A stretch of 64,000 nucleotides of DNA. Origin: Dendrolimus kikuchii (Eukaryota; Arthropoda; Insecta; Lepidoptera; Lasiocampidae). The position numbers and the translations under genes were made by a program. This document shows, piece by piece, positions 56,116 to 64,000 of the stretch. The DNA lies in NCBI GenBank assembly GCA_019925095.2, contig CM034407.1, positions 19,474,710-19,538,709 of the forward strand, in the 5' to 3' direction. Below the pieces are notes generated by a model. The model made no database searches. It saw only the letters and a program-made list of their open reading frames with translations, and was not told the DNA's origin. Positions within the stretch are counted from its first letter, which is position 1; every line of letters starts with the position of its first letter.

Positions 56116-56311
56116 TTATAAAACCACGTTAATCGAATAATGAAAAATGTAGTAATACAGCATAAACACAATATTAGTACAGTGAGGTAAATTCCTTCCG
56201 CAATTTCTGCCTTCATTAATAACTGACAAAGCTCTTTGCAGCTCGCCTTTGATAAGCTCCTTGTCTTGTGTACGTACTGGGTAGTTCCAGCTACGATCAA
56301 ACTCGACTTTC
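56116..56311 (-). other. Possible host exon, unknown product
   Basis: Minus strand: after an acceptor-like 'tgtacaacgcag' comes KVEFDRSWNYPVRTQDKELIK and then GELQRALSVINEGRNCG, with codons that look coding. The overlapping frame instead gives a hydrophobic, membrane-like YLTVLILCLCCITTFFIIRL. Only one of these can be right. No donor is obvious and no family is recognised. Confidence 0.25.
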
Positions 56312-56811
56312 CTGCGTTGTACATAAGAAGACAGACATAGTTGTTTGAAAGACAATCTTCTTAGAGAATCAGACGAGTATTATATACAATTAATATTTAA
56401 AACAGAGTTTAAGATCTGCTCATTTAATAGATATAAATTAAATACTGAGCCTATTTATTGACTGTCACAGTATTATGTTTGGTAAAGTTCTAACATTAGT
56501 TTGGCAAATAAGTTCTAGCCTTACTAGAAACGCTTTTTCATCGATTCTTTAAAATCAACATTTTCAATTGTGAACTTATCATATCAATCATGAGCGGTTC
56601 CTTCAGCTATGGGAACTATTAATACACAGTATAAATCTCACGAGCACGTTTTGTAGCCTTAGTACTTTTATTAAAAGCAACATGCAAGGTTAAACTGCTC
56701 TACCTGATTCCACCAACAGCTACTACACCATTCCATCTCCGGACGACACGGTGGTCTGGTCTACACCATTGTTTCACACTGGCAACACCACCAGGGGCCC
56801 AATACTGCTAT
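56312..56811. other. Repeat-poor spacer
   Basis: Nothing recognised. Confidence 0.4.
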
Positions 56812-57085
56812 TACTATTTTTGTCAGAATCGCCGGACACTATCATCTCAATTGTAGGTTTGCCTGTGGCGCGCCACTTTATCTCGCGCAATGAATGTTTG
56901 AAATTGTTGCTAGCGTTCAATATTAATTTTTACTATCTTTGTCAAAATCGCCTGACACTATCGTCTCAATCGCAGGTTTACCTGATTTAGGTATTATGTG
57001 ACTCCAATGGCTTGCCTGTGGAGCGCCACTTTAACTCGCGAAATGAATGTTTGAAATTGTTGGTAGCTTTCAATATTAATTTTGG
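56812..57085 (+). repeat. Imperfect ~150-bp tandem duplication
   Basis: 'gcctgtggcgcgccacttta' then 'atgaatgtttgaaattgttg' and 'ttcaatattaattttt' at 56856-56930, repeated with substitutions at 57010-57084. 'cgcctgacactatcgtctca' likewise pairs with 'cgccggacactatcatctca'. Confidence 0.8.
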
Positions 57086-57653
57086 TTGACGCCATTTCTG
57101 CTGATGGTAATACCAATTAGCGGCAGTATGATTTCTACTAGTATACTGCTGCGACGATATAGAGAAGATATTGTAAATTTAGTAGAATACGAATTTTTAA
57201 CACTGTCGCAATGGATTTGTACTTTAAATATCTTCGTTAGCCAAGATATTGAAATAGCAGAATAGGGCTCCAGTGCGAAACGAAGTTTTGCCTCCACATT
57301 GAAAGCAATAAAGATATTTATTCATGCATTCCTTCTGCATACAGCAGAGTTTTGGAACGCGCTAGCAGAGTACTTGTTTCCCCAAAAGTACAATCCGGGT
57401 GTCTCGTAAATAGGTATTTTCTAAGTGTGCTCCAATTTCAACCGCATCATGGTCTAATATTTATCATTAAAAAAAACAGGAAGGTGTCAAAGTTAAGATG
57501 AATTAGCTTGATCAGAATAAGAACAAGACATTAATCTGATGGAACAAAATATCATTTTTTGAATGATTTAAAACAGTATGCCAATAACGTAAATTGACAT
57601 GCGGTGTGTTGATAATCACAAAAACGTCATGAACTTAGTTGAGAAAAACTTAC
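57086..57653. other. Repeat-poor spacer
   Basis: A 73-codon minus frame (57076-57297) has no recognised domain and no convincing splice sites. Confidence 0.35.
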
Positions 57654-57872
57654 CGAAAATGCTTTGAGGAAGACAAGACATTGTATAATGCCTTCCATAG
57701 TGTCCCCTGTGAGACAGAAAGTGCCGGTCAGGTGCCTGCCCTTCTTATCGCCAAGGGCCGGCGCTGCGACAAGGCTCGCGTGGACCAAAGCGCCTCGGGG
57801 TCGCGCGTCTCTCGTCGCTCCCAGCACGCTTGGCAGCGGAGCGCCTTCCATTAGCCTCGCCAGCGGGTCCAT
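57654..57872 (-). CDS. Candidate first coding exon of a host gene, partial
   Basis: Minus strand: ATG at 57872 in context gggcATGG, 73 codons in phase 0 to a consensus donor TTCG|GTAAGTTTT at 57654. The product begins MDPLARLMEGAPLPSVLGAT, is Ala/Leu-rich, then GDKKGRHLTGTFCLTGDTME. The stretch is strikingly GC-rich against AT-rich flanks, as conserved insect exons often are. No domain is recognised, and downstream exons were not found in the window with confidence. It could be a random GC-rich frame, though the combination of start, length and donor argues otherwise. Confidence 0.45.
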
Positions 57873-58457
57873 GCCCGCATACACTTACCACTTCACACAC
57901 ATCTCACTTAGGCCCGTAAGTTCAAACGCAGTTTAAACTATGGAATTCGTAATCTACGGATAAAGTTGATCCATGGTTGAAACTCGTAAGAACAATTCCA
58001 AAACATGCAGAGATCAACTAAACTTGAACATTGCTTTTTACATGACAACATTATCTATTTCTTTCATAATTCATTTGTTCTTTTAAATCATTTTTAGTGT
58101 TGTTAGTGACATTGGAAAAAAAGGGGTCGGTTGGACAATTTTGTACTTTGTTTAGCTATTTGAAAGACGAAGACAAAAACTTTCAAATTCGTTGACAATT
58201 GACAAATGCGTCATTAAATCCACGCAGAAAAGTTTAAAAGGTACTCTGGACAAGTTTAAACTATTGCTTGGTTGAAACTGTTGTCGATCGATAAACTGCA
58301 ATTGATATTACAAAATAATTCGAAATGAAGGATTAAACTAGGTTGCATAGTTTAAACTACTATTGATCTTACGGGCCTTAATAACTATAATATCTTTTAA
58401 TCTGGATTACCACAGTTTATGAAATGAAATACCAGGCGCACAGAACAGAACAAGAGT
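57873..58457. other. Repeat-poor spacer
   Basis: Nothing recognised. Confidence 0.4.
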
Positions 58458-58702
58458 TCAAGGTCGCTCAATGACATCGATACGAGAAGACACTGACATG
58501 ACCGAAGGCGGGATGCCATTCATATTAGTAAACAACCCTTTGCACTCGTCGCACTGACACTTGTGGTTCTCTGGGTTCCAGCACCCGCTGTTCAAAAGCA
58601 AAGTGACGAAGGTATATATCAACACTGCCATTCCAACTATTATGTATATTTCCATAATGCACTGGCACACGTTTGTGACACGATAATTGGCACACAAGTT
58701 AC
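58458..58702 (-). CDS. Candidate last coding exon, single-pass membrane protein, partial
   Basis: Minus strand: acceptor 'ttttcgtag' then NLCANYRVTNVCQCIMEIYI, a hydrophobic membrane segment (IYIIVGMAVLIYTFVTLLL), then a Cys-rich motif NSGCWNPENHKCQCDECKG and the tail SSRIDVIERP with TGA at 58458. Codon choice and the even spacing of Cys residues look like real protein. The frame stops here, so it would be the 3' exon of a minus-strand gene whose start lies beyond 58.7 kb, separate from the exon at 57.7 kb. Family not recognised. Confidence 0.45.
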
Positions 58703-58856
58703 CTACGAAAACATTTTACGTACAATATAATAAATAAAAAGCGGGACATCTAAAACAATGTATTTGATTTTACATTATGAAATATCAGTGGTATTTAGAG
58801 AAAGACAAATTAGTGTTATACAAATATCTGTTCTGGAAATTTCAGGTAGGATAAAT

Positions 58857-58935
58857 CGTCGGCGTGAGTGTAGGACCTTGTAACAAAAACTTTTGGTGAA
58901 ATAATTTTTTACGTCAAAATTGTGATATATGTTTA
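58857..58935. repeat. Repeat J, copy 2
   Basis: 'tcgtcggcgtgagtg', 'ccttgtaac', 'gtcaaaattgt' as at 27417-27490. Confidence 0.4.
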
Positions 58936-59246
58936 TGGCGGCACCTCACTTGGCTTAGCGTATCTCACTGTATTTGACCAACATTTGATGTTAACAAAAA
59001 TCACAAAAACAACAAACAAACGTTTAACAAACGTTTAAACGTGACCGCTGCAATGACTCCAGTGAATGAACCAAGTACGGACGCGGTCGCGCCAAATTTG
59101 AGTCTTTTGATGTCTCATTAAAATCGAAAGTCGATGGAAACGCATTTTTGCTACTGGCGTTACAAGCAAATACAACGAATAATCTTCTCTACACATGGCT
59201 GTTTTTGAGCAAACTAATCAAACACCGGCCAAGTGAAGCGCCGCCA
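58936..59246. mobile_element. MITE with 19-bp terminal inverted repeats
   Basis: TGGCGGCACCTCACTTGGC at 58936-58954 pairs 17/19 with the complement of 59228-59246. 311 bp, no coding capacity; TA-containing flanks fit a mariner-like target but the superfamily is not fixed. Confidence 0.75.
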
Positions 59247-60604
59247 TTACATATAATATTATAATAACCTTTGAGATCAACGCTCACTAAATTAGCTACG
59301 CGTGTAATACGCGGAAGATATATTTAAGCTTTTTAATTCGTATTTAGAGAACGTAATTCTCAAGCAACCCTTGTCTATATACTCCGGCTTTGATTCACAG
59401 TTGGTTTTTATCGAAAAACACGTATAAAGGCAAAAGGGCTGTAATTTACATACGATACCCGATCGCCACGCTTAAATAAAATAATTCCGTGTATTTTCGA
59501 ATATTTCACATACAAGCTTTCTGTATAAATCGAAAGGTCCGGACCGCCTCAAACTGTATAATTTTTCCCATACACCCTTTGTAAACACAAACATAAAAGG
59601 ATTACATATCACTCGAAGCTGAAATAATTTAACTTTTTCTGATATTACTCAATGCTGGGTTTATTTTTATGAAAAAATTCTAGCAAAAATAAGCGACTTC
59701 AACACTAACTTAAAAGCAAAAAATAAATATATTTAACATCCTGAAGTCCTGGTACAGTAGAGCACATCCTTGATCAACTCGTTTTTTAATTGTCAACCTA
59801 ACAAAATTTCAATAATTAAACAATATCTATTGGGTTCAGAAGAATTCCCCACCATATCTGATTCCAGAGATCAATAAGAAAAAAAAAATGGGACTATCCT
59901 GAAGCGGTACTCAATTCAATGCAAACAGAAGAATCGAAATTGGTTCGGACTATCACTATTGCAGCAATCAGTATCCTAATTAACCCGAAATCAGAGATAC
60001 GAGACCGCAGTAAACATAGTTCGTAAAACAGCTAAATCAGAGTGAAAATTATTACGTATCAATTAACATGAAGACTATCGTAACGAATGTATATTATGTG
60101 TGCAAACACTTGGGCACGACCCGGAATACATAAGAGCGTATAACAACAAACTCATTCCCGTCTGATTGAGCTGATTGTGAGACGGGATCGCCGGATTTTA
60201 TCTCCTCACGTATCAATGTTCAATCACGACGTATTCAATCGTCCGACATGTATTATTATGGTCTATATTAGCTTTGGGCGCCTAGTACAGTTTTCTTATA
60301 TAGAGGAACTAGATGAACTTAATTTAAGTCTTATTTTGGGTAAATTGATTAAAACTAGAAATATTTTCGAAGAAAATTGATTTGGAATAGCCATATAAAG
60401 AAAAACTTCGCGAGGATATCTTGACAATGAAGATACAAATGTGCGATACCTACCAATCCGCTTTGTACAAGGATTTTACAAATGGATACCTCTGAAATGG
60501 CTAGGTCCCATACCCAGCAATGGCATGTCAGATTTGTTTATTTTATAATTGGAAGACGAACGCTCATTGTATAACAAGCTAAGCAAGTTACGTTTGTAAT
60601 ATGT
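59247..60604. other. Repeat-poor spacer
   Basis: Unique-looking DNA; no supported gene. Confidence 0.4.
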
Positions 60605-60747
60605 TACACGTTATTTGAGGAGCACTTTCCTGACTTCTCTTTAATACTTCTGCTATTTGATCATGGTGTGTACGTCGTGGTCTACCGGCACCAACTCTAC
60701 CATTCACAATACTGTCATACTCTTGGTTAGTTATTCTAATTTCATAA
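60605..60747 (-). pseudogene. RTE-related LINE C-terminal fragment, third lineage
   Basis: Minus frame: EYDSIVNGRVGAGRPRRTHH then DQIAEVLKRSQESAPQ. It shares the GRPR-T-HDQI core with RTE-A (GRPRHTFHDQI) but little else. Cut at 60747 by the LTR-like sequence. Confidence 0.55.
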
Positions 60748-61287
60748 TGGCGTACGATGGTGGAGCGATCTAGTTGGTTTAAGGAGTTTCAGAAGAAAAA
60801 TCTAAGGTCACATTTTAGAAAGGGATACATGATAAACAAAATTATAACGAAAAGAAGATCGAAATTATGGCTTCCAGAAGATTCTTCCGGGTATATAAGC
60901 ATCGTAAGGCGCGCCTACACAGTTGTTCAGTTGAAGACAGCGAAGCGACATGTGCCATACGAGAGAGTTGGAAAAGAAGTTTAGTAGAAGACAGTGACGA
61001 GTTTAGTAGGCAGTTCAGTGAAGGAGGAATTAGCGCAGTTTAAGAGGAGATGCAGAAGCAATGAGCAATGCAGTAGCAGGAAGTGGTCTACGTAATATCG
61101 GCGACGGTATTGTAAGTGAGACATCTCATCGTCGGAGCAGAGCGTCGTTAGTTGTGCGTGAAGGGGCAAACCTGCAGAGAAAAATCACGTACGGCTGTGT
61201 AAGTCAATAAAAGAATTTAGTTGGAATTGGAAGAAAATACCCAGTTTTCTTCCAATCCCAAGTGCGTAACCCCGCTCGCACATAACA
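60748..61287 (+). mobile_element. Probable solo LTR
   Basis: 540 bp from TG (60748) to CA (61287), flanked by ATAA at 60744-60747 and 61288-61291. Internal order fits an LTR: TATA-like 'gggtatataagcatcg' (~60891), initiator-like 'cagttgttcagt', and polyadenylation signal 'caataaaagaatt' (~61207). No gag/pol nearby. The short AT-rich duplication leaves exact ends uncertain. Confidence 0.55.
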
Positions 61288-61291
61288 ATAA

Positions 61292-61788
61292 TATTTATAT
61301 TCTAATTTTACCGCCCAAATGCACATAGACGCTATTATATAAACAAAACGTTTGCTACCTAATTATTAGCCGGGTAAAAGAGGGAAATTGACTAATAAAT
61401 AGCTTAAACAATGGGGATTCAATGTGAAAGAATTTCCGTCGCGCAGACACGGAGGTGCCCGGACAATCTTTGCCAATCGGGCAATTAAGTATTTTCCTTC
61501 AACAGGGGATTGCTTCTCCTCAGCAAACGAAGTTTAATCAAAACATAATGGTAGTCATTTTTACATAAAAAAATATCTAGAAACGTGTACCTATTGCGCC
61601 GTATCCCAAAACATTTCCATACAATGAATTCAAACTTTTTGAAAGTAATCAATAGGACGCCGGGTTTCGGGACAATTTGGGTCGCTAAATAAAGGCGTAC
61701 TAAATATTTTTCGTATGAAAAGGGACATTTTCGATGTTCGTTGTTAAATTAAAGTCGATATTTAAGTAAGAAAATTGTTTCTTACTTT
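61292..61788. other. Repeat-poor spacer
   Basis: Nothing recognised. Confidence 0.4.
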
Positions 61789-62271
61789 TAACCGACTTCA
61801 AATACAGGTGGGTGGGGGGTTTCCCCCCAATTAGTACTGTAAATATTTTTTATGTGTGTTCAGCGGTAAATTTTATTTTTCTTAACCGTTTGCGACGATT
61901 CTTTTTGCGTTGGACTCAGTAAAGCATATTCGAAGATATAGCAGAAATATTAACGGACAGAAAATGTGAAATTTTTGCGGTTTTTCAGCCATAACTTTTT
62001 GTTTATGAACTGATTTTGATAATTATTTTTGCCTTAAATTTCATTAAATTGTTGAAATGAATTTTATTGTTATTGGATATACTTAAGTAAAAAATGAAAA
62101 AATTGCAAAAAGAAACTGGCTTCAATAGCAACTAAAAATTTGTATAACATCTTGAAGTCGGTGCCAAGTAAAACATAAAATAACAACAACAAATTTGCAA
62201 AATAAACCGACTTCAAGATATTGTTGAAATTTTTTATTTTATGCTTTTAGTAACTATTGAAATCGGTTTTA
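61789..62271. mobile_element. Two adjacent foldback elements (K)
   Basis: 'aaccgacttcaa' at 61789 pairs with 'ttgaagtcggt' ending at 62162; 'aaaccgacttcaag' at 62203 pairs with 'attgaaatcggtttt' ending at 62271. 'accgacttcaa' ends are common in lepidopteran MITEs. Confidence 0.6.
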
Positions 62272-63321
62272 TAACTGAATCAATCGATTATAACTACATA
62301 TATTTATACAGTCACGTGTATAAACTACTAGAATATCATAAAGTTGTTTACTTAAACAATAAGTTAGATTCATAGTTTGGGAAAATCAATACTGAAAGCG
62401 TTGGAGGCATAATCTCAAACAATGAAGAAGATACCGAACACATATTTGCTACTAAACATCGCCCGAAAATATTTATTTATTTAATTAATGAATTTACATA
62501 ATAAAAAATTCGAGCGGGATAATATTAACATTTTTGGAAGCGAATATTATCTCTATATATGTTATTTTGATTTTAATAGAAATGTCACATATCACTAGTA
62601 TGTGTTGCAGGACAGCACTAGAAGTCCACCTTTCCCATTGCTATGTCTACCATTGTAATGGGTGTCTCGAGTATAAAGTTGAAAGGTTTGACCGCATTTT
62701 TACTCATATTAAACCCCTAACTACCATCAATTAGGAACACCGCGGTGATGTCTTAAGCCTATCATTAGTTTAAACTCAAGCCTAACTACCCTACACTGTC
62801 GCCTATGCACACTGAAAAAAATCATTTACGTAATATGAGAGGTGCACATTCTTTAAGAACCTTAAAGAAGCCTACAAATTTACTCGAACTCAATATGAAT
62901 AAGACTGTTACCCTTTAGTTAAGAAAACGCCAAAATTTTTTAAAACCTTCAACTATGTTCAACACATCCCTACACAAACGCAAAGCACTTAGTGATGCCG
63001 AATATATATCAATATGACGAATTAACAAACGTTTTGTGTGAGACACGTGATCCTTCAGATCGGTCTCATAGTTCCCTCCGTGCTACTTATTTGTCTTTGC
63101 CAACTTCGCGTGTTTCTGTTTTCGATACGCATGTTCACGCATATATTCTAGACGATTTATCGATAAAAAATCACACCGTCATATAGAAATAATATTAGGT
63201 ATTGTATATAGGGATATCACAAAAATACTCTTGATATCATACAAGTGAATTTTTCAAGTGGGACCTTCAGGGCCAAATCCTGAACTATACGAAATAGCGA
63301 AGAAGATTCGAAGGTGTTTTA
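62272..63321. other. Repeat-poor spacer
   Basis: No supported gene; frames at 62534-62734 and 62992-63186 lack recognisable features. Confidence 0.4.
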
Positions 63322-63630
63322 CTCGGTGCAAGAAGGGAGAAAGAATAGAATTTCCTGCGGCCGGACGGACTGTCGTAAGAGGCGACAAAACAACCCATAG
63401 ACAAGTGGTAGGGCCTTTGCCCGACTGGATGGTTACAACCCCTGGTCTAGAGTATGCCGTCATAAAAACCCTGGGTTGTGTTCCGACATTAGTGGCCAGG
63501 TTCCAGTCTTCCTTTAGAGAGCAGCAGCACATTTGTAGCACCTTTAGTGTTGCGAATGTCCATAAGCGATGGTAACCGCTTTCCACAAGTGGGCCGTCTG
63601 CCTGTCTGCTCAACTCATGCAATAAAAAAA
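63322..63630 (+). mobile_element. SINE-B, long form, diverged
   Basis: 'tcggtgcaagaagggagaaa' to 'caactcatgcaataaaaaaa'. One of the more mutated copies. Confidence 0.85.
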
Positions 63631-63817
63631 GGCAGGTGGTAGAGTATTTGCTCGTCTGGATGCCTACCAACCCTAGTCTAGAGTATGCGGCCATAATAAC
63701 CTTGAGTAATGTTCCGGCATTAGTAGCGTGGTCACAGTCTCCCTTTAAACAGCGGCAGCACATCGTTGTTTCGAATGGCCGTCTGCCTGTATGCTGAACT
63801 TAAGCAATAACAAAAAG
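63631..63817 (+). mobile_element. SINE-B, short form, directly after the long copy
   Basis: 'ggcaggtggtagagtatttg' to 'cttaagcaataacaaaaa', with an internal deletion. It starts at the poly(A) of the preceding copy, in tandem. Confidence 0.8.
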
Positions 63818-63918
63818 GAGTATAATGAGATTTTTGAAAAATCAATTACCCTGGTCAGAAATCGAATCGGCTGCTTTTGGATAAAAACCAAATACTGTAT
63901 TATTACAGTATATCGCAG

Positions 63919-64000
63919 TTCCATGATCAAATTGATCGTGTACTAGCAGAAGGTGATGTCAGGAGCCTTAAGAACAGACGAGCGTGCATGACAAGAGTTA
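63919..64000 (+). mobile_element. RTE-A 3' fragment, runs off the window
   Basis: 'ttccatgatcaaattgatcg' onward; truncated 5' at the HDQID codons like the copy at 1108. The right part lies beyond base 64000. Confidence 0.85.

Overview
The window looks like intergenic or intronic DNA of a butterfly or moth (Lepidoptera). It is AT-rich, spliceosomal introns are visible, and it is densely packed with repeat families typical of lepidopteran genomes: RTE-like and CR1-like non-LTR retrotransposons, an R1-clade endonuclease fragment, Helitrons whose 3' ends carry the 'cccgcgacttcgtccgcg' tag and CTAG, a tRNA-derived SINE, foldback MITEs, Tc1/mariner and PIF/Harbinger. I find no rRNA, tRNA gene, CRISPR array or operon. 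The species cannot be named from this sequence.

Family names used here are mine. RTE-A: a non-LTR element whose coding region runs almost to a (TATG)n tail. SINE-B: a ~310-bp poly(A)-tailed retroposon starting 'ttatccgtgcaggaacgg', plus a short form starting 'ccaggtggtaggg'. SINE-C: a tRNA-derived SINE. Heli-1 to Heli-5: Helitron-like families. F, H, K, M: inverted-repeat elements. E, G, I, J: other repeats.

Layout. 1-590: broken Tc1/mariner transposase. 2093-6016: a near-complete Harbinger element with an intact three-exon Myb/SANT-like gene (+) and a five-exon but mutated transposase (-). 6-24 kb: scattered RTE-A, SINE-B, Heli-1/2, F, G, H and I copies. 24.37-25.79 kb: a full Helitron (Heli-3) carrying 62 perfect copies of a 9-bp minisatellite; its sister lies inverted at 52.17-53.38 kb. 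26-32 kb: nested RTE-A in SINE-B, a CR1-like 3' end, SINE-C interrupted by RTE-A, and two further LINE fragments. 32-46 kb: more SINE-B and RTE-A, a three-level nest at 38.64-39.69 kb, an R1-clade endonuclease split by SINE-B, and Heli-4 copies carrying other insertions. 47-55 kb: a 319-bp tandem duplication, SINE-C, H, Heli-3 copy 2 and a complete F element. 55.5-63.3 kb is much poorer in repeats and holds three candidate host exons on the minus strand, a MITE and a probable solo LTR.

Insertions inside insertions give a relative order: Heli-4, F, M, SINE-C and R1 are older; SINE-B inserted into them; RTE-A is among the youngest, sitting inside SINE-B, SINE-C, Heli-4 and E with target duplications of about 7-13 bp that are often perfect.

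The most unusual objects are the minisatellite-bearing Helitron pair and the Harbinger element whose accessory gene stays open while its transposase has lost a catalytic Asp. No intact autonomous transposon and no confidently identified host gene is present.
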